A stretch of DNA of 64,000 nucleotides from Saururus chinensis (lineage: Eukaryota; Streptophyta; Magnoliopsida; Piperales; Saururaceae), in NCBI GenBank assembly GCA_035235625.1, contig CP141140.1, forward strand, positions 62,736,581-62,800,580, in the 5' to 3' direction. Numbering within the stretch: the stretch's first letter is position 1; every line of letters starts with the position of its first letter. Below, piece by piece: positions 36,458 through 47,975 of this stretch. The notes beneath the pieces were generated by a model. That model saw only the letters and a program-made list of their open reading frames with translations. It was not told the origin of the DNA and did not search any database. The position numbers and the translations under genes are program-made.

Positions 36458-38692
36458 GTCTCAGGTCTGGCGTCTTCCTCCCAACACTGGCTGGCCAGCG
36501 CCATAGTGCGCAGGGTATGGCAACACCCCCACGTTGACGCTAGCCAGAACGGGGGGTCGGGAAGGGTCGGCTCTTGAGGCTGCGAGGGCCCGCCCTTCTC
36601 CAGAGTAGCAGTGACCGGCCCAGGCTGAATGGGAATGACGCGCGCTGACAAGATTTGCACATGGGCGGCCTGCAATACCTTCATGCTGGCTATGTCTGCA
36701 GTAAGAACCTGCACCGCCATGATGAGTTCTTACAGCTTGGCGTCGCTCATTGCGGAATTGGCCTTCGGGCTGTCCGCTGACGTTGGCTCAGGGGCCTCCT
36801 CTGAAGGCACTTCTTGCACAACAACTTGTTTGCCACGGGCCATGGCCGGGGATCGCAAGAGCTCCGATACCAATGATGTGCCCGATGTAGGTACAATCGG
36901 TACCTAGGAGATCGACGCAGGGAAAGGGAAGAAGTAAAGGAGAAAGGGGAGAAAATAAAGAGTTCTTCAATTGCATAGCCTCCAACCAAAAGCAAGGGCT
37001 GCCCCATATAGGAGACGACCTCCTACGGAACCGGGCCACCTGAACCAAATCGGTCCAGTTCTTACAAGATAACCCAGTTAGTGGGTCGGCTAGCCCGGGC
37101 ACTAACTGAACCACACAGTATGAACAATAAACCATTACAATAATGAATAAATAGTTCAATGCAAATAAAATAATAAAGGAGAGTATGATCACCATGCACA
37201 ATTGTGCACAACAGACCTACTTAGAAAGAGTATGATTTATTGCTTTAAGTGGGTTAGTATCGAAGGGCTCATCGATACGAGTCCAACGATACCTAGAACA
37301 TGCAAATCCAATTTCAGGGTAAGGAGATACGCGCATTTGAAGATTGATTTTATATATAAAAAAATATTATAAAAAATAGGGGCGCACGCGCATAACGCGA
37401 GGTACGCACGCCGCTGTGACACGCGGTTGTCGTGTATGTAACACGCGGGTGGCATGCTGCATTGCTCCATGGGCGCCACCACCCAAAACCCGCTGTACCG
37501 CCGTTTCTGGCAGCACGGCGCCGCCGTTTCGGCGGCTTGGGCCTATTTATACCCCCATTTCCATTCTGTTTTGAGTCAAAACTTCTCCTACCCCTTTTTT
37601 GACCGTTCTGAGTCCGATTAAGGCCGTTCAAGACCCGTTTCCTAATAAATCCAGTGTGCTCTACGCAATGGAGTGGTCATTTCTTGGAGTTGGTGATCGT
37701 ATGAGGAGGAAATGCTCCAAAACAAGGAGAAGTTTTGCTCGTTATCTTCGAGCACCGACCAACTTCGTTTTCTCTGTTTCTGGCCATCCTAACTCCAATT
37801 TAGTCGATTCAAGAGGCGTTCTTGACTAAATTGAGTATGCTCTACGCGATGGAGGGTACCATTTTCTGAGTTGGCGATCATATAAGGAGGAAACACCCCA
37901 ATACAAAGAGAGGTCCTACCCGTTATCCTTGAACACGGGAACAAGAAAATAAGACCCGGAGCAAGACGCTATCCGTAGTTACCAAGCCTCTACAAGAGAA
38001 ACAATCTAGAGTAGGGGAGGTTCTATTCACCACTCATGGGCACAGAAAATGAGAAGAGTCTCCGGTAAGGAGAACATTTGTATGTAGTCTTTTAATGCAA
38101 AACAAGGGACGTATAAAGGCTAGAGGAAGCTCTGTCTACTACCTCCGGCTCTAAAGGGGAGAACGCCCAGAAGGAACGAGTAACTCCGAATACTACTACC
38201 TTACGAGACATGATGGGTGTAAGAATTTCTAATCTCCTATTTTAATTATAGAACGACATGTGCCAGTTATGACGTGTGTTATGCTCAGTGATAGAGCGAG
38301 ACGTGTATGTGTGGTTATGACGTGTATTTTAACGTATATGATTTTGTGACGATTGTTGTATGTAATAGCCGTTAGGCAGAACTACGTTCGGATCCGATCG
38401 TGTTAGAATAATATCCAATACGTACATAGGCAACCAACGGCAAGGCAACGTTGGCCCGATCCAAATTAATTATAAATATATGTTTTATTCTGTTTTACAC
38501 ACGACGAACTATGAAGCTTCGTTGTGTGTATGCGTCTGTTACAACCTAAGTCTATGTACGAGAAAGATTTGAAGCTCCGTAGTGCGTAGATGAACGTTGT
38601 ACCTCTCGCACACATACGATGATTCCTAGCTCAAAGAAAAGAAAATTTTTTATTAGTGATTTTGTGGACCCGGCTCAGGTCAGGTCGTTACA

Positions 38693-40420
38693 CTGCACTA
38701 GGTGAGCAATTTTCCATGTTAAACCATTTCAAAACTTTATTGATATAGACCGATTGAGACAACCCAAGGATCCTTATGGATCTATCACGATAGATCTCAA
38801 TCCCTATGATACATGATGTCTCTCCTAAATCTTTCATATCAAAGTTTTGAGAAAGAAACTGCGTAGTCTCGTGCAACATCCCTAAGTCACTACTTGCAAG
38901 TAGAATGTCATCAACATACAAGACCAAAAACATGTAACGGCTCCCACTAACCTTAAGGTATATGCATTGGTCAACAATGTTCTCCTTAAAACCAAATGAA
39001 GTAATAACACCATTGAACTTCAAATACCACTGTCAGGAGGCCTGATTCAATCTGTATATTGAATTCTTGAGTCTACAAACCAAATGACTTCCTTTATATG
39101 AGGTGAATCCTTCAGGCTGAGTCATACACCTCCTCCTCAAGATCCCCATTCAAGAACGTCATATTGACATCCATTTGATGTAACTCCAAGTCAAAATGCG
39201 CTACAAGGGCCAAAATAACTCTCAATGAATCCTTCGTAGAAACTGGAGAGAAGGTTTCATTATAGTCAATACTATCTTTCTGAAGAAAACCTTTAGCTAC
39301 AAGTCAGGCCTTATATCTGCTAATGTTACTAGATTGATCTAATTTAGTCTTATAAACCCATTTGCAGCCAAGAGTCTTGGTGCCCTGCGGTAACTCTACG
39401 AGATTGCAGACTTGATTATCAGTCATAGATTTCATCTCACCCTACATGGCATCATACCATTTGCTAGTGTTATATCCAGTCATGGTCTATGAATATGTAA
39501 TAGGATCTTAAATGAGTCCAACATTCTTGTTAGACTCCTAGAAGTATACAACATAGTCAGAAGGGAGTGTAGGTTTCCTTACTCTTGAGGACCTTCGAAG
39601 TCCTATTTCATCAACAGGGGGAGGTGCATATATAATAAGAAATTCAACAACTTGTTCCCAAGGGGATGGTGGAGGAATGATAAGCTGCTCTGGAATCACC
39701 ATAGGCGATACAACATGTGATCCTCCACAGATGTGGGTATAACACCAGAACCTGTATTTCTTCAAACACAATGTGTTTTGGAGAAATATTCCCACTGAAG
39801 TTGTCATGCTCAAGAAAACATGTTTTCCATGCTTTGACTACTGTAGAGGTGTGTGAGGGACAATAAAACCTCTAACCCTTAGACCTTTCTACATAGCCAA
39901 TGAAAAATCCACTAATAATCTTAGGATCAAGCTTCTTCTCAAGTGGATTGTAAACCCTAACCTCAATAGGACAACCCCAAATGTGTACATGATTTAAACT
40001 AGGTTTCCATCTATTCCATAGCTCACAGGTATTTTAGGGACGACTTTAGATGGAACTTGATTTAAAATGTACACAGCTATCTTTAAGGCTTCACTCTAGA
40101 TATTGAGAGGAAGAGAGGAGTTATTGATCATACTCCTCACAATATCCATCAATGTGTGGTTCCTTCTTTCAGCCACACCATTTTATTGTGGTATGCCCGA
40201 TACTGTGTATTGTGCAACAATACCATGTTCTTTTAGGAATTGTGCAAATAGTCTAGGTTTTTGTCCACTCTTTGTGTACCTACTGTAGTAATCCCTCCTT
40301 TGTCTAATCTAACAATTTTGATACTTAATCTAGATTGTTTCTCTACCTCTGCCTTACCATAGTATTGTTGCGCTGATATAACAATTTTGATACTCAATCT
40401 AGGAATATTTTTTTTATACC
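38693..40420 (-). pseudogene. Copia A reverse transcriptase and integrase-side region (fossil)
   Basis: The RT core is visible at 38693-39020 (FLVLYVDDILLASSD, QNFDMKDLGE), with earlier RT sequence to about 39500. The end of integrase and its linker (GIEVRVYNPLEK-like, FIGYVERS-like) lies at 39820-40180. It is in the same sense as the RNase H part at 27299-28043. It is broken in many places. Confidence 0.75.
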
Positions 40421-40429
40421 GTTGTGATT

Positions 40430-40977
40430 GCATGTGGAATTATGGATGTGTTTTAATTATCATGTCAAGGCTTTATTAATGTTATGGTAGGCCGCAAAGG
40501 ATGGCCATAGAGAAAACAAAGGATGACCTCTGTTGTTTATAGAAATCCCTATTATAGACGACAACATCCAGTGGCGGCAGATCTAAATCAAGACCAGCAG
40601 CTATGTGCACAATGGTTATGTGCACAACGGTGGAGCCAGCATGTGCCCAAACACAGTGAGGTGGCAAAGGCAGCGAGTGCTAGACATGATCGAAGACAAG
40701 GGCAAAGGCCAGAGGCCCCCAATGGCAAAAAAACTGAAGTCGATGCGCAATGTAGAGAAAAAAAACTCCTTTTTTTTTCTTCACCATCGCCAGACTGTGG
40801 GAACAGATCCGGAGGGCCAACGTGGCAGCAACGCCGACCAGAGCCCAACACAGTGCGGCGGCGGCTTTGGCCGGCACGTCTACTCCAACCAATAGTCCAG
40901 TGAATAGCCGCTACCCGATCACAATGATGGCAAACTGGAAAAAAAATTCTCATATAAAACCATGCATCGATAACAAT
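40430..40977. other. Unassigned segment inside Copia A next to its 5' LTR
   Basis: This sits where a copia leader and gag should be, but neither strand shows gag-like sequence. The open frames on both strands (about 40523-40903 plus, 40588-41031 minus) overlap each other and resemble nothing I know. Repeated GTGCACAA-GG motifs occur near 40605-40650. It may be foreign sequence carried by, or inserted into, Copia A. Confidence 0.4.
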
Positions 40978-42342
40978 TGATAGACATAATACATAAGGTT
41001 TAGGCATACCTGTAGCCATTATAGCCTTCAACCAAGCTTAATTCCTTTGATGAAACCTTGTCGCTGCTAATCCTCTTCGGAATCACACAATGAGTTTCTG
41101 GTTTAGACTTGATTGAGAATAATCTTGCTTAAAGCACTATATTAAGATGACTAATTGTGTATTTATAACTAAACCAGGACACAATTGTTAAGAGCCCTAG
41201 AATCCTAACCGTCCATCCAGATGTCAGCCAACTATTTAGATTTGCCACTTAAAACTACAGCTTAATGGCTATTCAGACTCATACCCATTACCCAAATAGT
41301 TTTAAAAGCCTAAAATAGTGTAAATTGAGACCCAACAAGAACCTCTTTTCAAACTTCCACAATGAAATGAAATTATCTCCAGGTTTCCTGTACAAGAACA
41401 CAATCTTATAGTCTGATTTGATTATTGTGTCTGGCAACCATGTGTAGGGCACATGTGTGCCAAAGAGGCAAGTCTCAAGGAGGGTGTCCAGGCCAGGGAC
41501 TTGGCCATCAGCATAATGTTGCATCTCAAACATCAGAATGAGTTCTCCCGGCAAGAACTGGGAGCATTTTGCAACGGAGAATGACAGTGCCTTGAGCCAT
41601 GTAGTACTAGCCTTCGGCGGAGTGACAAGGATGCAATCCGTCACTTGAGCTTTGAAGTGCTTTTGGAAGGTCAAGTTGTTATATGTGACTTAAGTTTGTT
41701 ATGCAAAATCCCTCCGAAAGTGGACGTATTGAAGTTATGATAAGGGCAAATCTTTTTTTCTAGATTTATCCTTACATTCTTCTCTTGTACACAAACCTAT
41801 CTTCTGGAAAAAAAATTCTCTTTTTACATAGGCAGAGAGGCTGTGAGAAATTTTCTTCTTTATTTTTCGGTGGGGCAGAGAGAGTATCTTCTTTGCGTTT
41901 TATATTTGTGAGAGAGAGGTGGGAAATTGGGTGTACTAAGGGGTTTCTCAAGGGGCTATTTGAGAGGCTTGTAATTCATCTGGATATTTCTCAAGTGATA
42001 GTGGAAAGGATCTCTCCGGTCTGGACGTAGGCATCTTGCCGAACCACGTAAACTTCATGTCTTGCTCTATTTCCTTTTATTATTTTTCTACTTTATATTT
42101 GGATTGTGTCATTGCGAAATTCTACAAAGTGGTATCGCAGCTTTGGTTTAAAGCGGTTTTTTCAAGATGGCTCTAAGAGGTTTAGCAAATTTAAAGTGGA
42201 AAAATATGATGGAAAAAGTAACCTCAGCTTGTGGTAGAGAAGGGTTAAAGATCTTTTTATACAATAAGGCTTATTAAAAGCGTTGTATGAAAAATCGAAG
42301 AAGTCAAAAAGCATGAGTGAAGATGACTAGGAGGAGTTAGAG

Positions 42343-42900
42343 ATGAAAGCGGTAAGCACTATTAATCTTTGTCTTGCTGATGAGGTGTTATACAATGTTA
42401 TTGACGAGCAGTCAACTCCGGAACTCTGGACAAAATTAGAGAGTTTGCATATGACAAAATCTCTTACAAACAAGTTATTCCTCAAGCAACAATTGTATGC
42501 TCTAAAGATGACTGAAGGGACAAATTTCTTGGAATACTTCAACACGTTCAACAAATTGACCTCTTAGTTGCTTAGTATTGGAGTTAAAGTTGAAGATGAG
42601 GACAAGGCGCTACTACTTATGGCATCTCTTCCACCTTCATATGAACATATGGTAACAACACTGTTGTATGGGAAAGAGATGATAGAATTAGAAGAAGTTA
42701 TGACTGCTCTTTTATCTAATGAGATGAGGAAGAAGCCTAATCTTGAAGATTCTCAGGCTAAAGGTCTTGTGGCTCATGGAAATAATCGGGGAAGAGGAAG
42801 ATTCAGGAACAATGAATCGAATGATAATAAGTATCGCTCCAAGTTGAAGGGAAAGATAAAGATTGACTGTTATTATTGCAAGAAAGAATGACACATGAAA
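42343..42900 (+). pseudogene. Copia B gag (fossil)
   Basis: It reads as a copia-type gag (UBN2 family). ELWTKLESLHMTKSLTNKLF, then LKQQLYALKM and LLMASLPPSYEHMVTTLLYG are characteristic. A CYYCKKE half knuckle follows. It is part of the element at 41677-46644. Confidence 0.88.
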
Positions 42901-44599
42901 AAGGAGTGTTGAAAGCACAAGGAGGACCAAGAAAAGAAGAAGGAAAATGTGGCTTCTTCATGTTAGGCTAACGTGGTGGAGGATCGACCTGATGATTCTG
43001 AGGCTGATGTGTTATCTGTGACTTCAAGTATAAATTATTTTAATAATTCATTGATTTTAGATTCGGGTTGTTCATGGCACATATGTCCTAATCGTGACTG
43101 GTTTGATACTTATCAATCATTTAGTGGTGGATCTGTTCTAATGAGGAATAATGTTACATGTAAGACCATTGGAGTATAAAGTATGAGAATTAAAATGTTT
43201 GATGGCATAATTCGAACACTTACTAATGTTAGACATGCTCCTGATTTGAAAAAATATTTGTTCTCCTTGGGAGCATTAGATGCAATTGGTTGCAAGTTTA
43301 ATACAACAAGTGGAGTGCTGAAAGTTACAAAAGGAGTGATGGTGGTAATGAAGGGTCAAAAGGTTGGAAACCTATATAAATTGATAGGGAGTACAGTTGC
43401 ACGTGGAGCTGCTGTGACTATTCCTATGAAAGGCAATGGTGATGACACATAGTTGTGGCATTTGAGGTTAGGGCATATAAGTGAAAGGGGCATGTAAGAA
43501 CTTCACAAAAGAGAATTGTTAAAAGGCATCAAAAGTTGTAGATTAGGTTTTTGTAAATATTGTTTGTATGGAAAACAGTGCAGGGTGAGATTTCACATAG
43601 GAAAACATATAAGCAAGGATGTGTTGGAGTATATTTACACAGATATTTCGGGGCCAGCTTCAACTCCATCAAAAGATAAGGCTGAATACTTTGTAACTTT
43701 TATTGATGACTCCTCAAGAAAGGTGCGGGTATATTTTATGAAACAGAAATAAGAGGTGTTCATGAAGTTTAAGTAGTGGAAGGCTCATGTTGAAAAGCAG
43801 ACAGGAAAATAGTTGAAATGTCTCAAGTCATACAATGGGGCTGAATACAAATCAAAAAAATTTGTTGATTACTGCAATAACAAAGGGATTGCATGCCACT
43901 TCACTATCCTGGAACCCCACAACAAAATGGAGTAGCAAAAAGGATGAACAAGACACTCTTGGAAAGGGTAAGGAGCATGAGGCTAAATGCAAATCTTTCC
44001 AATGAGTTTTGGGCTAAAGCAGTTGATATAGCATGTCACATCATAAATAGGTCACCATATACAACTATTTACATGAAGGTGCCTGAGGAGGTATGGACTA
44101 AAAATCCTGTAGATTACTCCACTCTCAGGATTTTTGGGTGTCCTACATATGTCTATATTTAGAGCATACAAAGAAGTAAGCTTGATTCTAAGTCTAAAAT
44201 ATATATTTTTCTTGGGTATGAGAAAGGAGAGAAGGGATATAAACTTTGGGATTAAGAGGCAAAGAAAGTAGTTTTTAGCAGGGATGTGGTATTTGATGAG
44301 TCTCAAATGTTAAGCAACCAAGATGGTAACTTAGTGCAATAGAAAAGTAAGCAACAAATGGAAGTTCAGGTAGGAATAGAAGATGCCTAAGGGGATAGTA
44401 TAGATGAGGAACAATATCCTGATGTGGGCGATGATAAGCATCAGGAGCCTTATACCATTGCAAAAAGAAAAGCAAAGAGGAACACTAGAACAATCAGGTA
44501 TGGTTTTGAGGATATGGTTTCTTTTGCTTTATTCACTGGTAGTAGAGATCCATCTTGTTTTTAGGATGCTATAAAAGCTAACGACAATGACAAGTGGAT

Positions 44600-46060
44600 G
44601 GCAACCATGATGGAGAAGATGGAATCTCTACATAGGAACAAAACTTGGGAGTTGGTTGAATTACCTAAAAGGAAAATGGCTATTTGATGTAAATGGGTGC
44701 TCAGAAAAAAGGAAGCTTCATCAGACAAGGAACCTGAACAGTTTAAGGCTAGGTTAGTGGCCAAAGGATATATACAAAAAGAAGGTGTGGATGTTAATGA
44801 AATTTTCTCTCCAGTGGTAAAACACACTTCTATTCGAATTTTGCTGGCTATGGTTGCTTGCTATGATCTAAAACTTGAACAACTTGATATAAAGACAACA
44901 TTTCTTCATGGGGAATTAGAAGAGCAATTTTACATGCTACAGTCAGAGGGATTTGAAGAACAAGGGAAAGAGGACTTGGTATGCATGTTGAAAAAATCTT
45001 TATATAGCTTGAAGCAATCACCAAGACAATGGAATAAGAGGTTTGGATCTTTTCTGCTGAACAGTAGATACACTCGTTGTGAGTATGATCACTGTGTTTA
45101 TTTTAATGTTCTTCCTTATGGTTCTTATATCTATTTTCTCTTATATGATGATGATATCTTGATTGTTGCTAAGAATATGTCAGATATTAACTTGTTGAAA
45201 TCTATGTCGAGAAATGAGTTTGATATGAAGGATCTTGGAGCTGCAAAAAGAATCCTTGGTATGGAGATTCAGAGAGACAGAAAACTTGGGAAGCTATGGC
45301 TCTCTTAGGGAAAGTATATTGAGAATGTATTAGACAGGTTTAGCATGAACAATGCAAAACCAATTAGTACACCTCTTGCTGCACATTTCAAGTTGAATGC
45401 AAAGTTATGTCCCACCATAGAGGATGATATTTTAGGAATGAAGCTTGTACCTTATTCAAGTGTAGTTGGTTGTCTAATATATGTTATGGTGTGCACCAGG
45501 CTAGATATTGCCCAAGCAGTGAGCATTGTTAGTAGGTACATGGCTAATCTAAGGAGGAAGCATTGGGATGTTGTAAAGTGGATTATGATATATCTGAATG
45601 GGGCAAAGAATGTTGGCATTTTGTTTGAGAATGATGGAACATCGGTGCATATAGCTGGATACGTGGATGCAAACTTTGCAGTTGATTTGGATAAACATAA
45701 GTCTACCACAGGATATGTGTTCACTTTTGCAAGTGGTACAGTCAATTGGAGGTCTATTCTCCAAGCTGTGATTGCTTTATCAACAACAGAGGCTGAATAT
45801 ATGGCACTTGTAGAAGCAGCTAAAGAGGTTATATGGTTGAAGGGCTTGGTCGATGTACTTGGATTTAGCAAAAAATCAAGTTTATCATGCCAGGACATAG
45901 CACATTACAGTAAAATATTATAAGATAAGGGAATATGTGTCAAATGGGGAGATTAATCTTCAAAAGGTGGACACAAAAGATAATGTTGCAGATATGTTAA
46001 CAAAGCCAGTGACCACAGAAAAGTTCAAACATTGCTTGAGCTTGCTTAATCTCACAGGAT
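44600..46060 (+). pseudogene. Copia B RT and RNase H (fossil)
   Basis: RT marks are ARLVAKGYIQKEGVD, then FSPVVKHTSIR, QLDIKTTFLHGEL, YSLKQSPRQWNKRF and NEFDMKDLGAAKRILGMEI. RNase H marks are GYVDANFAVDLDKHKSTTGY and STTEAEYMALVEA. The sequence matches the Tnt1/Tork-like branch of copia in style. It is non-functional in its present state. Confidence 0.88.
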
Positions 46061-46770
46061 GTTGAGGATCACATTGCACCCATTTGGGGTGTGGAAGGAA
46101 CTACATTCAAGGTGGAGGGTGGAGGGACACAAGCAAGTGTAGATGATTTTCTTAGGTAACTTTCAAACTCAAGTCAAGGTCAAGATTGTTATACGTGACT
46201 TAAGTTTGTTACGTAGAATCCGGCCAGAAGTGGACTTATAGAAGTTATGATAAAGGCAAATCTTTTTTTTCTAGGCTTATCCTTACATTCTTCTCTTGTA
46301 CACAGGCCTATCTTTTGAAGGAAAAAAATTTCTCTTTCTACATAGGCAGAGAGGCTGTGAGAAATTTTCTTCTTCTTTATTTTTTGGTGGGGTAGAGAGA
46401 GTTACTCCTGTGGGTTTTATATTTATGAGAGAGAGGTGAGAAATTGGGTGTACTAAGAGGTTTTTTCAAGGGGCTATTTGAGAGGCTTGTAATTCATCCG
46501 GATATTTCTCAAGTGATAGTGAAAATGTTCTCTCCAGTCGTAGACATAGGTATCTTACCGAACCACATAACTTCATGTTTTGCTTTATTTAATTTTATTA
46601 TTTTTTTACTTTATATTTAGATTGTGTCATTGCAAAATTCTACATGAGCAACCACATATATGGTGAGGCAAGAACCAAAACCCCTTGTACAGCCTACCTC
46701 TGTGGGGAGAGCCAGGAGCAATTGTTTGCATTCATGGATCACCGACTCTTCTTTCCTTATGAAATATTCA

Positions 46771-47480
46771 GGCATCCGATTTTATGGCGGCATGGCCATC
46801 AATGATCAATGCCACTGCATGCAATGTCTGGTGCTAGTGCAAATTGGTTGGGGGTTGAATAGATTGGAAGGAGTGGTGATTGTGAGCTTGGAGATCATGG
46901 CCGTAGAGAAAACACAGGTCAGTCACATGGGTCGGTTGGAAAGGATGGATTTAGATGACGACTGAAAATAATATGAAAAGAAATGGAACAAAGAAGAATC
47001 TATTACTAGGGGTCTAGGCCTGAGTTTGGAGGAGTGTATTCTCCTCAACTCTCATGGTGGAGATTAACACAAATTATCTAAGAAGGCTTTGGGTCAAGCA
47101 AATGCCTCGGCTAGGAAAATAGATTTAGAAGGATGTGTAGTATCTATTGTTTCACAGGCTCTCTCATAGCTGGGAATATGTCATTTATTTTTTTTCGAAC
47201 GGTTGATTGACCTCATGCATAGGTGTCAAGAGAGACAAATAATCGTGTCAAAATGAGCTTTGGCTCGGCATGCTTGACATTGGTCTACAAATTACAAGAT
47301 TCAACTAAGAAATTTTAACAATTTGTTAACAATCAGGAAGCCATTGCCCAATTGGACGAGGCTGAGTTTAGAGATTCACAAGTGTGACTTATTTTGACGA
47401 ATAAATTTTATTTATTTTATTTGTCATTTGAGTTGATCCCTTTTTAACTCATGGTGCAAATTGGGAGAAAGGGAACGATG
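46771..47480. other. Flank upstream of the sulfotransferase; no gene seen
   Basis: The part next to 46770 would hold the N-terminus, 5' UTR and promoter of the dead minus-strand sulfotransferase, but no convincing start codon or TATA box is visible. The rest is AT-rich and featureless. Confidence 0.4.
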
Positions 47481-47967
47481 TAGGGATACCATTTGGTCAG
47501 GTCTTGTTAAATCTAAAGTAGATACTATTTAAGAAATGATAAATTTAAATTCAATCATAATTGCTATTCGGGTTAAATTTGGAAACTTAAACCTGACCTA
47601 TTGGGTTAGGTTGGGTCAGGTTTTACCAAAATACATAAAAAAAAATTTAAAATTATATTTATAACCTTAATTGGGTCTGGTCAAGTTGGATTACCTAAAA
47701 TTTGAATCTAACCCAAATAGCTATTCAGGTTGAATTTAAAAACTTAAGTCTAATTCATTAAGGTTAGGTTGGGTTAGGTTTTATCAAAATATATAAAAAA
47801 AATTAAAATTATATTGATAACCTTAATCAGCCAAGTTATGTTGGATCGCCTAAAACCTGAACCAAACCCAAATAGTTATTCGGATTGAACTTAGAAACTC
47901 AAACCCGACCCATTAGGATCGAGTTGGATCAAATTTTACCATATACCAGACCCAAGTGGTATCCCTA
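47481..47967. mobile_element. hAT-like MITE (487 bp)
   Basis: The ends are inverted: TAGGGATACCA on the left, and TGGTATCCCTA on the right. The flanking 8 bp are GAACGATG (47473-47480) and GACCGACG (47968-47975), 6 of 8 alike, as expected for a worn hAT target duplication. Inside, a unit of about 150 bp (containing CCTGACC/GGTCAGG-like pieces and an AT-rich core) is repeated about three times. No coding capacity. Confidence 0.7.
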
Positions 47968-47975
47968 GACCGACG

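Larger units (their letters stand above)
28254..37213 (-). mobile_element. Ty3/gypsy chromovirus (Reina-like), nested, broken
   Basis: Two similar LTRs of about 330-340 bp lie at 28254-28583 and 36874-37213. The 5-bp duplication is GACCC (28249-28253) against GACCT (37214-37218). A primer site complementary to initiator Met tRNA (TGGTATCGGAGC on the minus strand) adjoins the right LTR. Parts in minus order are gag (about 35744-36457), a zinc-knuckle-like stretch (about 35640-35700), RNase H (32766-33080), integrase (32184-32720 and about 28900-29390) and a chromodomain (28600-28750). Protease and most of RT are not recognisable. A solo LTR and an Athila/Tat-like fragment are inserted in it. 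It is broken in several places. The short LTRs and chromodomain suggest the Reina branch. Confidence 0.85.
28044..38692 (+). mobile_element. Solo LTR, family A, copy 2 (about 1.7 kb without insert)
   Basis: It starts TGTAACACCCCGC and ends GGTCGTTACA, with a 5-bp duplication TTGCA (28039-28043) against CTGCA (38693-38697), one base different. Only 28044-28253 and about 37219-38692 belong to it. The middle is the chromovirus at 28254-37213. It shows the same order of parts as copy 1: a TATA-like CTATTTATACC near 37544, the repeated modules and the GATCC-GATC tail. It interrupts the Copia A pol region and has no coding domain. Confidence 0.85.
22906..41337 (-). mobile_element. Copia A: Ty1/copia retrotransposon, heavily nested, broken
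   Basis: A perfect 5-bp duplication AGAAC (22901-22905 and 41338-41342) bounds it. The right LTR (5' LTR in its own sense) is 40978-41337. The left LTR is 22906-26838, about 400 bp once its inserted Tekay-like remnant is removed. A purine-rich tract lies just inside the left LTR. Parts in minus orientation are integrase-like sequence (about 39820-40420), reverse transcriptase (about 38693-39500, including LVLYVDDILLAS) and RNase H (27299-28043). A solo LTR sits between RT and RNase H. No gag or protease is recognisable. It carries many disabling changes and is a fossil, old enough to have received four layers of later insertions. Confidence 0.85.
41677..46644 (+). mobile_element. Copia B: Ty1/copia retrotransposon, Tnt1-like, full layout but broken
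   Basis: The LTRs at 41677-42126 and 46187-46644 (450 and 458 bp) are similar but visibly diverged, beginning TGTTATA(T/C)GTGAC and ending AATTCTACA. A Met-tRNA primer site (TGGTATCGCAGC, near 42130) follows the left LTR and a G-rich tract (about 46110-46130) precedes the right one. All parts are in order: gag (42180-42900) with a zinc knuckle (about 42860-42910), protease (about 43040-43180), integrase (about 43440-44300), RT (44600-45310) and RNase H (45340-46060). It carries roughly ten to twenty disabling changes, so it is a fossil. It splits the sulfotransferase between segments 1 and 2. No clean target duplication is seen. Confidence 0.9.
19091..46770 (-). pseudogene. Plant cytosolic sulfotransferase (SOT/SULT), broken by nested insertions
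   Basis: Four separated segments on the minus strand follow the sulfotransferase fold in the right order: 46770-46645, 41676-41338, 22905-22675 and 19342-19091. Segment 1 is the N-terminus (ECKQLLLALPTEVG, GFWFLPHHI). Segment 2 begins FQKHFKAQVTDCILVT and has PPKASTTWLKAL, a worn PAPS 5'-phosphosulfate loop (family PKSGTTWLKAL). It also has FGTHVPYTWLP and FLYRKPGDNFISLWKF, the 3'-phosphate site. Segment 3 has the dimer-side [20 protein letters not shown] stretch. Segment 4 has CSFENMTSLEVNK and RKGTVGDWAIFLTPE, the C-terminal PAPS-binding RKG--GDW motif. These enzymes move sulfate from PAPS to small hydroxylated compounds such as flavonols and hormones in the cytosol. Copia B, Copia A and a MITE carrying a solo LTR separate the pieces. 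Catalytic residues have drifted, so the gene is dead. Family call firm; substrate unknown. Confidence 0.85.

Noticed and set aside
40523-41031. Overlapping open frames of 126 and 147 codons on opposite strands
   Set aside because: Neither resembles a known protein. The minus frame runs into the Copia A LTR, so both are probably chance.
41672-46650. 5-bp target duplication for Copia B
   Set aside because: The flanks CAAGT and TGAGC do not match in either register, so no duplication is claimed.
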